A stretch of 64,000 nucleotides of DNA from Symbiodinium natans. Taxonomy: Eukaryota > Sar > Dinophyceae > Suessiales > Symbiodiniaceae. The stretch spans positions 560,136 through 624,135 of the forward strand of contig CAJNDS010002213.1 in assembly GCA_905221605.1 (NCBI GenBank), in the 5' to 3' direction. The notes under the pieces are model-generated. The model was not told the DNA's origin. It did not search any database and worked only from the letters and a program-made list of their open reading frames with translations. Within the stretch, counting starts at the first letter, position 1; each line of letters opens with the position of its first letter. Below, piece by piece: positions 53,547-63,830 of this stretch. The position numbers and the translations under genes were made by a program.

Positions 53547-55161
53547 TCAAGTAGCAACATTCAGGAATCGCCGAGCGATGATTCCGGCGTTGCCCGATAT
53601 GTTTCCGGATGCTGCACGAACTTTATCAAAGGGTGTGAACGGTGTTGTCTGCGGCTGGAAGAACTCGGTCCCTTGAAGGTACGTGGCGGCTCCCGACGCC
53701 AGGATGTAGATCCCCAGCCCTTTCTGATTTGCGTTGAAGACATCATCATGCTCAAGCAGGTAGAGCTCTTTCCTTAATCCCTCTTCCCCTATAGGAAGAG
53801 AAAAAAGGATCCCTTTTGTTCATATAATAAGAAAGCCCCATAACCCAAAAAGTAAAACAAGGATCCTTCTAACACTGATCCGAGTTTCGCCGCCCGGTTG
53901 CAGAGCTGGAGCTCCATGGTGGTGTTCGCAGCGCCGATCTCCAGGAAGAAGGGATGGCAGGCCAGGGTCAGAGACCGGGCCTCGTGGAAGAGCTCCCTGA
54001 CGAGGCCCTCGGGTAGGGTCAGCAAGAATTGCATGTGGTCCTGGATGCTGGCCCGGCAGTGTTCCCTCTCCACCAGCCTTCGGACCTTCATGGTGTGGGC
54101 ATAGGAAACCCCGCATGTTCCGCAGTACTTCCTGACAGACTCAAGGATCTGGGCCATCTTTCGTGTCCGTCGAGCAACGTCTGCCATCAAGTTGGTCAAG
54201 ACGCTGATGAACAAGGAGGATATGCACAAGGATGCAAATGTGGCCAAAATGGCCAGCCAGCGCTCGAAGGCAGTATGGAGCTCCACATTGGCTCGCAAGG
54301 AAGATGCAGGCAACCTAGACACGGCCCACTCAATGCTTCTCACATATTGTTGGAAGAAGGGGGCCTCGTGCAAACCTTCAACAAATGCCCAGCCATGCTC
54401 GACGGTGCCTGCGACAAACCACAAGCTCGCCAGGAAGTGCACTGCGATCCCAAGACCAAACATCAGGCAAAGAATGGGGAGAAGTGAAGAAGACATCCAG
54501 CCCTGGAAGAAGGATCGAAAACAATTCTTGTAGCAACCCAACTTCTTCACCAAATTCATGGCTTTGCGGAATCTCATAATGCGAGCAAGCCGGATGACCC
54601 GCACCAGGCGTCGGGCTCTCAAGGCGCGGAGCAAGCCCGAGGCTGCCGGATCTTCAGTCTCACCGCCCTCCGGCTGCGAGAGCATGTTGACAAAAAACAG
54701 CACTTCGGGCGTCAGCATGAGCATGTCGAACCAGAACCAAGACCTCAGGTACACGCGAGCCACGTCTGCAAGCTTCGTGTGCAGGATGTCATTGATGTAG
54801 ACCGCGGTAAAGAATGATGCAGGCACGTCCAAGACCCAATAACCCGTGGTCGTCCACTGGAGGATGTCGCCGACATGGCGAACGTCTCCGCTGATATCGT
54901 ACACTTGCAGAGGCGCGGTCAAAACCTCCCAAGCTCTGTGGGGAAGGGCTTAGGGTTTCTAGGGTCTGGGGTTTAGGGCTTCAAGGGCTCCTACTTGGCG
55001 GGGCATCAGTGTCGCCTGGGAAAACGATGTCCTTCCTGGATGCACCTATCAAGGGTTTTGGGCTTATATAGGGTCTAGAGTTTAGGGTTTAGGGTTTAGG
55101 GTTTAGGGTTCAGCCAGCCTCGATGAGCAAGGCAAACATGGCCAGGATTTCCCAGACCATC
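53547..55161 (-). CDS. CNG/EAG-type cation channel, copy B (membrane core)
   Basis: Paralogue of copy A. Exons (minus): 55161-55119 (S1, MVWEILAMFALLIE), 54925-53889 (uninterrupted from PLQVYDI through S2-S6 and the C-linker) and 53772 to about 53550. S4 reads RALRARRLVRVIRLARIMR. S6 region: ISSLFISVLTNLMADVARRT. The pore loop reads IEWAVSRLPASSLRANVELH, with no GYG filter. After the C-linker come LPEGLVRELFHEA and a cyclic-nucleotide-binding-like start (ELYLLEHDDVFNANQKGLGI). A 116-nt intron (53773-53888) interrupts it just before ELYLL and is missing from copy A. The frame then meets TGA at 53549-53547, unless a GT donor a few codons earlier is used. Open frames on the opposite strand are shadows. 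Confidence 0.93.
53773..53888 (-). other. Copy-B-specific GA-AG intron (116 nt)
   Basis: Begins GAAACTCGG and ends GGATTAAG, with GAAA at both junctions. Copy A reads uninterrupted NSATKELYLL. No telomeric repeat inside; it has an internal GGATCC...GGATCC palindromic pair. Confidence 0.88.
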
Positions 55162-55222
55162 CTCGTCGCTAAACATCAGTTGACAAACCCTCATATAGGG
55201 GCCGTAATGATTAGAATAGTTT

Positions 55223-55252
55223 TTTTTTTTTTTTGGGGGGGGGGGGGGGGTA
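55223..55252 (+). repeat. poly-T / poly-G junction
   Basis: TTTTTTTTTTTT followed by a G run, the same T-then-G design as at 60955-60977, suggesting copies of one element. Confidence 0.85.
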
Positions 55253-55339
55253 TTGTAATATAATTATAAAGGGACCCAAAGTAGAATAGGGTTTTGGGGG
55301 GGTTGTTGTAGTATAATGATAAAGGGGCCCTAAGGGAAT

Positions 55340-55432
55340 ACCATTCGTAACTATTCCGACTTCACAGGGATTATGATAGCGGCTACTAGAATCCCTATTC
55401 AGGACTGCTCGTATCAGGGGGAACATCCCAAC
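55340..55432. repeat. MITE-like element, family 1 (decayed left arm)
   Basis: The right arm CAGGACTGCTCGTATCAGGG then GGAACATCCCA is clear; the left arm is degraded. Confidence 0.6.
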
Positions 55433-55811
55433 CCCAAACCCCAAACCCCTAAACCCCAAACCCTATGGGGCTCACACCCCTATGTGAGCCTTTGGTCCCC
55501 AAGACCGAAACCCCAAAGTCCCTTAGCCCAGTAGCTCTAAAACCTTAAACCCTAGAACCCGAGAAGACTATCTCGAAAACCCACAAAGAACCTAAACAGA
55601 ACTACAAAAACCTGCAAAACCCTATTTATAACAATGAGCGAACGATACAAAGCAACAAAGTAATACAAAATCCCATGAGAACTCCAAAAAAACAACACCC
55701 AAAAAAACAACTTCAGAAACCCATAAACAAAAAGCCATCTACAACACTATAGAACCTGAAAACCCTGAAAACCCTGAAAACCCTGAAAACCCTGAAAACC
55801 CTAGACCCTGG

Positions 55812-55934
55812 ACCCTAAACCCTAAACCCTAGACCCCAAACCCTAAACCCTAAACCCTAAACCCTAAACCCTAAACCCTAAACCCTAAACCCTAAACCCT
55901 AAACCCTAAACCCTAAACCCTAAACCCTAAACCC
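55812..55934 (-). repeat. CCCTAAA array at an exon donor
   Basis: About 16 units directly 3' (coding strand) of the exon 56040-55936; the donor is made within or beside the first unit. Confidence 0.95.
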
Positions 55935-55935
55935 T

Positions 55936-56040
55936 CTCCTCTTGGGTGACTCTGGGCTGATAGCCCAGCCGGGCGCCGAGCGCTCTGTGGCGACGCGGAG
56001 CCTTCGAACCGCACCCGAGGTCGTGGTCGCGTGCCGTGGC
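55936..56040 (-). CDS. Copy B exon 5' of S1 (paralogue at 39052)
   Basis: Acceptor TCAAAG|GCCACG. It reads ATARDHDLGCGSKAPRRHRA and ends VTQEER. Confidence 0.75.
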
Positions 56041-56654
56041 CTTTGAGGTTTAGGGTTTAGGGTTTAGGGTTTAGGGCTTAGAGTCTTAGAGTTTAGGTTT
56101 TAGGGTTTGGGGTTTGGGGTTTAGGGTTTAGGGCTTAGGGCTTAGGGTTTAGGGTTTAGGGTTTAGGTTCAGGTAGTTTTTGATGTTTTTAGGCTTTGTG
56201 GGGGGTGGGGGGTGAGAGAGGTTTAGGGGTTTAGGGTTCAGGTGTTATAGGGTCGAGGCGTTTCAGGTTCAGGATTTAGAGGCAAAACGGTCCTTAGTTC
56301 TCTTGAGGACTTGCCTGAGGGGGAGGGGGGTCATAGACCCAAAGTATAGGGTCTAGGTTTTAGGGTTTAGGGTTTAGGGTTGACCCTAAACCCTAAACCC
56401 TAAACCCTGAACCCTGAACCCTAAACCCTTCAACCCTAAAACCCAACCCTGAAACCCCTGGCTTTTCATGCAATCCGAAGACCCCTAGGTTCCGAAAGGC
56501 TTGGCCTCATCCTCAGACCCCTCAGTAACCTTTAGGGCTTGGGGCTTGGGGTTTAAGGTTTAGGGTTTAGGGTTTAGGGTTTAGGGTTTAGGGTTTAGGG
56601 TTTAGGGTTTAGGGTTTAGCCAAAACCCTGGTAGCCCTAAACCCTAAACCTATG

Positions 56655-56742
56655 CAAGCTCTCCAGCTTCTTGCCCCAAAGGGGCATCGTCAGGGCGTTG
56701 GCCCTCTGAAGATCGAGCAACTCCTCATCCTCTATCGACCAC
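56655..56742 (-). CDS. Copy B exon, WSIEDEELLDLQRA (paralogue at 39650)
   Basis: Acceptor CCTAG|GTGG. It reads WSIEDEELLDLQRANALTMP then LWGKKLESL. Its first 22 nt and acceptor are repeated at 56811-56836 on the far side of a TTTAGGG array. Confidence 0.8.
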
Positions 56743-56836
56743 CTAGGGTTTAGGGTTTAGGGTTTAGGGTTTAGGGTTTAGGGTTTAGGGTTTAGGGTTT
56801 AGGGCTTAGGACTCCTCATCCTCTATCGACCACCTA
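56720..56836. repeat. 26-bp direct repeat flanking a TTTAGGG array
   Basis: The 26-bp sequence at 56720-56745 (exon start plus acceptor) is repeated exactly at 56811-56836. Between them lies nothing but about nine TTTAGGG units. Confidence 0.93.
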
Positions 56837-57164
56837 CGACGCAGATGTAGGGGTTTAGGGTTTAGGGGGTTTACGGGTTTAAGGGGTTTAGGGGTTTAGG
56901 GTTCAGGGTTCAGGGTTCAGGGTTCACGGCTCAGCGTTCAGGGTTCAGGGTTCAGGGTTTAGGGTTTAGGGTTTAGGGTTTGGGGCAGGCTTGATTCCAG
57001 GGCTTTTGGTGGTGGGGTTTGGGTTTCGGATCAAAGACTTAGGGTTCAGGATTTAGGCCTGTTCAGGGTTTGGCGGTTTAAGGTTCAAAGTTGAGGGGTG
57101 TGGGGCCTGCGCCCTCATGGCCTAAACCCTAAACCCTGAACCCTAAACCCTGAACCGCAGCCAA

Positions 57165-57260
57165 GCCACTCCGCACCTATTTGGAACGCGGCATCGCCGA
57201 GGCGCAGGGTCTCTTCCACGCTTGCGGTATGGAGCTCGTGCGCGGTCTTCGCCATACCTG
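57165..57260 (-). CDS. Copy B exon, LRLGDAAFQIGAEWL (paralogue at 40384)
   Basis: It reads MAKTAHELHTASVEETLRLG then DAAFQIGAEWLG. The ATG near 57252 is probably internal, since further paralogous exons lie upstream. Confidence 0.72.
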
Positions 57261-57369
57261 GAGTTTTAGAGTTTCGGGTTTGGGGCTTGGGCAGTAGTAC
57301 TTGGGGATGAGGCCTGGGAGAAGCGTCAGAGAACGAGCAGGAAGAAACCTCTAGACTCTAGAGATCTAC

Positions 57370-57440
57370 ATGCGTTCATCCCCCGCCCCACCCCCCCCCC
57401 CCAAAGGTGAACCCCCCCCCCCCTCACCCTCCCCCTTTGA
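57370..57440 (+). repeat. C-run tracts
   Basis: CCCCACCCCCCCCCC and similar runs with short spacers; no gene. Confidence 0.85.
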
Positions 57441-57964
57441 CCAACCCCCACCAAAACTAGAGGGGGGACTTGACCGTGAGGAACTTATGCAACAAATGCC
57501 AAAAAATATTCATATATGCATATACATATATATATATATGTATATCATCTGTGTACACTTTCTGTTGTATCGACATTCAAGGTTTAGGGTATACGCGTAA
57601 AAGACAGGGCATTGCAACTTCAGTCATGTTTAACATGTACATACAAGCGTTTCGACACAAGTTTCGACAGGTCCCAAAGCACCCTCGATGTACTAGCCGA
57701 GGACAAGAGGCCCAGTCGCGAAATTGCAAGCCCAAGCAACATGCAGTGCACGCATCGCAGTCCCGTCGGCCGCATGCATGGCTGCACGCACGTGACTGCA
57801 TCCAAACCCAGAGACGAGACGGAGACTGGTGCCGTTGTTTCTCCCACAAACTTTTGAAACCCATCATGCGAGCATTGTGCTTGCAAACGGGGGGGGGGGG
57901 GGGCTGCCCGCCCAACCCCCCGCGTTTTTTTAAGCCGTGCAAGCTTGCCTCAAAGCAGATGAAC

Positions 57965-58052
57965 CTTTTTCAAACGCATCATGCGAGCATTGTCTTCGCA
58001 AATAAGGGGGCAATTTGCAAACACAATGCTCGGCTAAAGGGTTTGAAACAAA
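57965..58052. repeat. Palindrome with a third partial copy upstream
   Basis: TTTCAAACGCATCATGCGAG at the left and GCTCGGCTAAAGGGTTTGAAA at the right are inverted repeats, with GCATTGTCTTCGCAAA and TTTGCAAACACAATGC as inner arms. The left arm recurs at 57848-57890. Confidence 0.8.
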
Positions 58053-58216
58053 GAGGGGGGTTGGGGGGGTTGGGGGGGGTTGGGGGGGGTTGGGGGGGTT
58101 TGGGGGGGGGTTGGGGGGGGTTGGGGGGGGTTGGGGGGGGGTTGGGGGGGGTTGGGGGCACCCCCAACACCCCCAACAACCCCCCACACCCAAAACCCCC
58201 CAACCCGTTGGGGGGT
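58049..58216 (+). repeat. (GGGGGGGGTT)n minisatellite with inverted C-rich tail
   Basis: Ten or so G7-G9/TT units are followed by CACCCCCAACACCCCCAAC, giving a sequence able to form either G-quadruplexes or a hairpin. The Gly/Pro-rich open frames here are artefacts. Confidence 0.93.
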
Positions 58217-59539
58217 GCTCCGCTTTTGAAACAGACTCATGGGGAATTGGGGAGGGGGGGGGGGGGGGGGGGGTGAGAACTCCAACCCCGAAACTGTGCA
58301 CAACAAGCCCAAGCACCCTAATGTTGAACACCGACGCAGGAAGCGCATGGACCCGCGACGACTCCAACAGCAGGGTTGTTCTCGTTTTGTTGGTGCTCGG
58401 TGTCACAATAGCAACAACGGTATGACAGCAGGAAAATGTCTGTAATGCCCGTAGCGATAGCTGTAAAATAGCCTCAGCAATATCAATACAGGCGTACTAC
58501 AAAAACAGCTAGCTGTCGCAAGAATGGGAATGCCAGATAACAATCAACTAGAACAAGAAACCGTAATTGTGGTGTCGACCCTGACAGTACGGATAGCAAA
58601 ATTCACGTTTAGTTTGACTGGTGGAACTTCCATGAAACTCCAATATCGCTAAATTATGCCAGCATAGACCCGAAACAGTAAGAGACCGTGTAAGCCCGGA
58701 CGTCCACACGCGATCACAGTGCAAGTACTTCGCGACCCCAGGGTTAAGAAGCCTACATTCCCATTACACACACAGGACATGTTAATGTTCCCTTTTTGTT
58801 TTGTATATACAAACACGAAGCGACGACAGCTTTGCATTTTGCGAGTCCATACGGCGAGCGCCATGCCCGCGTTGGAACGCCCAAGTGTTGAAACACTGTT
58901 CGGGGAACTTCCAACTGTAGCCAGCTTGAACTAGCTGCAATTTGAGTTCTCATGAAGTTGTAAACATGTCTAGTCAACTGTTATATGTTAGGCAGCTCTT
59001 GCATTTAGCAAACTACTCCTTGTTCATGTTGGAATGCAAGTACATGTAACCTTTGTTTGCTAATCAAACCTTTCATCTTCAACACATCCTATTTAACTTT
59101 CTTCGAAGAGTGTCCGTAAACGGATTCCCAAGCCGAACAGATTCGCAGAGCTCTCAACCAGCACGTGGTATACATGGCATTGGGATAGTTGTGATGTCTG
59201 CCTTTGCAGAAACAGACGTGTAAGGCGCGAAACAATGGGCCCACCCCCCCTCACCCCCAAAAAACGTTCTTCTGATAGGGATTAGGGTGCAGGGGCAATA
59301 TATCTGTGTCTCCAACATCCCCCTGAACCTTAAACCCTAAACCCTAAACCCTAAACCCTAAGCCCTAAACCCTAAACCCTAAACCCTGAACCCTAAACCC
59401 TAAACCCTAAACCCTAAACCCCAGCTCCACTGTCCTGGCCCTGCACCCTGGAGCCCAGCACCTAGTAGGAAATGAGGTAGTTAGGAACCTCAAGGCCCTT
59501 CTATTAAACCTTTCGTGACTTTGGGTTTAGGGTTTAGGG

Positions 59540-59668
59540 GTTATTAGGGTTATTAGAGTTATTAGTGTTATTAGGGTTATTAGGGTTATTAGAGTTGTTA
59601 GGGTTATTAGGGTTCTTAGGGTTCTTAGGGTTCTTAGGGTTATTAGGCTTATTAGGCTTATTGGGGTT
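59540..59668 (+). repeat. (TTATTAGGG)n nonamer array
   Basis: About 13 nine-base derivatives (TTATTAGGG, TTCTTAGGG, TTATTAGAG). Confidence 0.95.
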
Positions 59669-59689
59669 CCTCCTTCCCGAAGTCCCGGC

Positions 59690-59820
59690 CCCCAGGAAGG
59701 AGTGTGAACTTGCCGCCAAGCAACTGACCATCCTCTTCATGCGTGGATTCCTGCTTTCGGAAGGCTCAATATCGTGCTGGGACAAAACCTGGGAGCAGTC
59801 TCCGGGCTCAAGAGCTGGTT
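59690..59820. other. Ambiguous exon-like island
   Basis: Plus reads ECELAAKQLTILFMRGFLLS; minus reads RNPRMKRMVSCLAASSHSFL. On position it would be a copy B exon on minus, but no copy A match was found. Confidence 0.35.
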
Positions 59821-60089
59821 CAGGGTTTAGGGTTTAGGGTTTAGGGTTTAGGGTTTAGGGTACTTGGGTACTTGGGTACTTGGGCCGTCCATCAGGGTGC
59901 AAGTTTCCCCATTCTCATCTAGACCCAAGAGTAACCTGGGGATTAAAAGGGTACGCTTCTTGGGTTTGAGGTTGTTTCTAAGGGGACCTGAACCCTAAAA
60001 AGGCCCGAACAAATTGAATAAGGGCCTACTCTGCGTACTTGTCATAGAGTTTGCAGAAGCTGGTGGCGTTCAGGATATTTGTCCAGGTT

Positions 60090-60205
60090 TCTGAGGGGGG
60101 TCCCCTTACATGCCCCTTATATACCTTAAGGGCCCATACATCAGAACTCTTTAAGGGAGGTTAAGAACCATATATATATATATATAAGTGCTCATGCAAC
60201 TACCC
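60090..60205. repeat. MITE-like element, family 3
   Basis: GTCCCCTTACATGCCCC and GCTCATGCAACTACCC, with a TATATA core (60171-60186). Confidence 0.55.
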
Positions 60206-60723
60206 TCGAATGCCTGGGCAGGTCCAGAGACTAGATTCCCGGCCTCAGGGGTTGCGATCGTTTTCCCCAATCACGGAACAAAAACTTCAGGGGCACCAAA
60301 AAAATTGGCGAAACACACTGACAGAGGATGCTCCCAAGCAGCCCAAATTAAAAGCCCTCGGCTCTGGTTTAGGGTTTAGGGTCTAGGGTTTAGGGTTTAG
60401 GGTTTAGGGTTTAGGGCACCTTAAACCTCTTTGCCCTACACTGGCAAAAAATCACCGCATGGGCTCTCGAAACTGTTGGGCCGTCCCCAATTAGCTTCGC
60501 AAGCTCCTATGGAAACCCTAAACCTCAAACCCAAAACCCTTAACCCAAGACCACCAACCGGCTTTAGCCAATTTCTCAGGCCCTCCCAAACCCTCCCAGA
60601 GATTTCGGAAGCCTCCCTGCGCCTCTCAAAAGCCACCAGCAACAACTCAAAATCGTCTTACGAGACTCCATCAACTTAGAACCCTCCTTTCTCATCCATT
60701 TGTCCGCTTTGAAGCAACCCTAG

Positions 60724-60802
60724 ACCCTAAACCCTAAACCCTAAACCCTAAACCCTAAACCCTAAACCCTAAACCCTAAACCCTAAACCCTAAACCCTAA
60801 AC
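60724..60802 (-). repeat. CCCTAAA array
   Basis: About 11 perfect units, left of an ambiguous island (60803-60890) that is open on both strands (plus VKALKLKAGKACVAKKEKPS; minus DGFSFFATHALPALSFNALT). Confidence 0.95.
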
Positions 60803-61811
60803 CGCGTCAAAGCGTTGAAACTTAAGGCTGGCAAGGCATGTGTGGCGAAAAAAGAGAAGCCGTCCTTGTTAGGCTGGGGTGGGGAAGCCTGTTTAGGGTT
60901 TAGGGTTTAGGGTTTAGGGTTTAGGGTTTAAGATGAGAACATTGATAGAACGTGTTTTTTTTTTTGGGGGGGGGGGGTTGTGATAATATCATGCAAGGGA
61001 ATACTGTTAGTATGTATGCGGAATTCTATAGTAGGCCCTTAAAACCCTCAAACCCTGAAACCCGTAAACCCTAAACCCCAAAACCCGAAACCCTGAACCC
61101 TCAAGCCGTTAAGCCCTTGAGCCCCGTAAACCCTTAAGCCCCTGAATACTGAACCCTTAAACACTTAAACCCTTAAGCCCTTAAGGTTTAGGGTTTAGGG
61201 TTTAGGGTTTAGGGCTTAGGGCTTGGGGTTTAGGGTTTAGGGCTTAGACCTTAAGCCCTCTTCAAGGCTTTGACTCTTAAAGCTATGCCCTCATGTGGGC
61301 CCCAGGGAACCCGGTGGGGTCGCAGGCCTAGCGGCCCAGGGTCTAGGGTTTAGGGCTTAGGTTGAAGGGGATTTAGGGTTTAGGGTTTAAAGTGTTCGGC
61401 TTAAGAGGGGAGGGCTTGTAGTTTTAACGGGTTGAAGGGGTTTAGGGTTTTAAGGCTTGAGACGCGTTTTGGGTTGAGGGCTTCAGGGACGTTAAGGGCT
61501 CAGGGCCGAGGGCTCAGGGCTCAGGGCTTAGGGTTTAGGGTTTAGGGTTTAGGGTTTAGGGTTTAGGGTTTAGGGTTTGCGGTTTACAGGGTTCGGGGCT
61601 TAAGGGGTTTGGGGCACTAAGGGTTTACGGTTGGCACCCCTTGTCTGACATGGTGGCCTAGGTAGTCCATAAGAACAGAAAACTTAAACCCTAAACTTGT
61701 TAAACCCCAAACCCTAAACCTTAAACCCTGAACCCCAAACCCTAAACCCTAAACTTGTTACACCTAAACCTTAAACCTTAAACCCGAAACTTGTTACGCC
61801 TAAACCCTCGG

Positions 61812-61888
61812 CCCCTCCGGAGATGAGCCAGACCAGTCAGGAGACCCTTTCTTCATCGCAATCGCTGGAGACGGAGACGGTGCCCGGC
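61812..61888. other. Ambiguous exon-like island
   Basis: Minus reads PGTVSVSSDCDEERVS after GTAAG|G; plus reads SQTSQETLSSSQSLETETVP. On position a minus copy B exon is more likely. Confidence 0.4.
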
Positions 61889-62025
61889 CTTACTTGGGTT
61901 GGGTTGGGTTGGCGGGCAGGGCTTTCAGGGCTTGGGGTGCGGGGTCTAGGGCCGTTGGTGGAGTTACATGTATGACAGGGGGATAGGGAGGAACCCTAAA
62001 CCCAAAACCCTAAACCCTAGACCCA

Positions 62026-62122
62026 AACCCTAAACCCTAAACCCTAAACCCTAAACCCTAAACCCTAAACCCTAAACCCTAAACCCTAAACCCTAAACCC
62101 TAAACCCTAAACCCTAAACCCT
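62026..62122 (-). repeat. CCCTAAA array
   Basis: About 14 units, 3' (coding strand) of the exon near 62215-62135. Confidence 0.95.
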
Positions 62123-62134
62123 GAACCCTATCCG

Positions 62135-62215
62135 AGAGTCTTTTGGGCATCCGAGACCGTCAACTGCTTGGAGAAGGTCTTTCGAAGAGCCGATGGCTTG
62201 GACCTCTTCGACCTA
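62135..62215 (-). CDS. Copy B exon, KTFSKQLTVS (paralogue at 41241)
   Basis: Acceptor CTTAG|G. It reads SKRSKPSALRKTFSKQLTVS then DAQKTLG. Frame fixed by copy A (KFSSKQLAVS). Confidence 0.62.
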
Positions 62216-62639
62216 AGGTTCAGGGCTTGAGGCTTTAGGGTTTAGGGTTTAGGATTTAGGGTTTAGGGTTTAGGGTTTAGGGTTGAGGCTTTGAAGTTCA
62301 GGGTTGAGAGGTTAGGGTTTAGGGTTGGGGTTTAGGGTTTGGGGTTTGGGGTTTGGGGGTCGAGAGCTCAGGGTTCAGGGTTAAGGGTTTAGGGTTTGGG
62401 TGTTGAGAGTTTAGGGTTGAGTTTTGAGGGTTTAGGGTTTAGGGTTTAGGGTTCAGGGTTTAGGGTCTAGGGTTCAAGATGCAGGTTATAGGGTTTGGGG
62501 CTTAGGTTTGGGGTTTAGGGTTTGGGTGTTGAGAGTTTAGGGTTGAGTTTTGAGGGTTTAGGGTTTAGGGTTTAGGGTTTAGGGTTTAGGGTTTAGGGTT
62601 TAGGGCTTAGGGTTTAGGGTTTAGGGTTTAGGGGGGGGG

Positions 62640-62716
62640 CTTCGCAACAGTATTTGGAGGCTCGTGGGCTTCAAGGCAGGTCGCTGACGAGCCTGAAGCC
62701 CCCACCAGGAAGGCGG
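62640..62716 (-). CDS. Candidate copy B exon, unknown
   Basis: The minus strand reads AFLVGASGSSATCLEAHEPP then NTVAK. No copy A match found. Confidence 0.45.
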
Positions 62717-63254
62717 TTTAGGGCTACGTTTTGGGGGTTTAGGGTTAGGGTTTAGGGTGTAGGGTTTAGGCTTTAGGGTTTAGGGTTTGAGAGTGTAAAA
62801 GCTTAGGGCTTCAAAAGTCTCCCCAAGAAACTGCACCATACACGGAATGTGTACTTGCTGGCCTTAGTAGGGCTGGGGGAACCTATATACTATAGACTAC
62901 GTACCCTTTGAAAGAGTCTATAGAGTACCTAAACCATCCTAAACCCTAAACCCTAAACCCCAAAACCTTAAAAACCGTAAACCCTAAAACCCGCAAACTC
63001 TACACCCTAAACCGGGGTTGTAAGAACTTGGGCCTTAGGATAGAGGGCTCAGGGTCGAGGGTTGAGGGTTTGAGCACAGTTTCGGGTTTAGGGTTTAGCG
63101 TTTAGGGTTTAGGGGTTTAGGGGACCAATATAGGGCCCTGAACAATTGGAATACGATTTTGGAGGGTCATTCTAGTATGATTACAAAGGGACCATAAGGG
63201 AATGCTATTAGTAATTATTACTCCGACCCCTTTATTACTGCATCAGAGCGCTCT

Positions 63255-63301
63255 GATCCCGTGTCTGCTTCGTAGATCTGGAGTAGCTTCTCTTGCAAGG
63301 C
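63255..63301 (-). CDS. Copy B exon, ALQEKLLQIYEADTG (paralogue at 42673)
   Basis: Acceptor CACAG|GCCTTG; same start and frame as copy A. Confidence 0.78.
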
Positions 63302-63587
63302 CTGTGCGTTCAGGTTTGCAGTTTAGGATTTAGGGTTTAGGGTTTAGGGTTTAGGGTTTAGGGTTTAGGGTTTAGGGTTTAGGGACTCTTTCGAGCCAAA
63401 AACAACCCGAAGTCCCACTTAGACCACTACACACTTGACCCTCAACCCCAAAACCTACACAGGCGATCCCAACGCCGTTATTTCGGTGTTCTAAACCCTA
63501 AACCCAAAACCCCAAACCCCAAACCCCAAACCCCAAACCCTAAACCCTAAACCCTAAACCCACGCAATCCTACATCGCAGCGCCCGC

Positions 63588-63663
63588 CTGAATCTCTTTC
63601 AGGGTGTCTCCGAAAGCGCCACCCTGGGACTGCAAGGAGGCGCAACTCGGCCGGCGTTGCAGC
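63588..63663 (-). CDS. Copy B exon, SLQSQGGAFGDTLKEIQ (paralogue at 45215)
   Basis: Acceptor TAACAG|GCTG, GC donor CAG|GCGGGC, the same intron position as copy A. It joins to the exon at 63301 as ...LKEIQ|ALQEKLL. The 5' end of copy B lies beyond the window. Confidence 0.72.
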
Positions 63664-63715
63664 CTGTTAGGGGTTAGGGGTTAGGGGTTAAGGTTTACGG
63701 TTAAGGGTTTAGGGT

Positions 63716-63830
63716 TTAAGGTTTAGGGTTTAGGGTTTAGGGTTTAGGGTTTAGGGTTTAGGGTTTAGGGTTTAGGGTTCAGGGTTTAGGGTTTAGGGTT
63801 TAGGGTTTAGGGTTTACGGTTTAGGCTGTT
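63716..63830 (+). repeat. TTTAGGG array
   Basis: About 16 units. To its right lie decayed telomeric tracts and about 120 bp of unassigned sequence to the window end. Confidence 0.95.

Larger units (their letters stand above)
57560..58980. other. Non-telomeric intron segment of copy B
   Basis: About 1.4 kb almost free of telomeric repeats. It includes a nested palindrome (57850-58050), G-run minisatellites (58049-58216, 58250-58273) and open frames on both strands that match nothing. It sits between copy B exons near 57.2 kb and beyond 59.7 kb. Confidence 0.55.

Noticed and set aside
57470-58276. 268-codon plus-strand open frame
   Set aside because: It spans a palindrome and G-run minisatellites, turns into Gly-rich repeat, and matches no family; both strands are open here.
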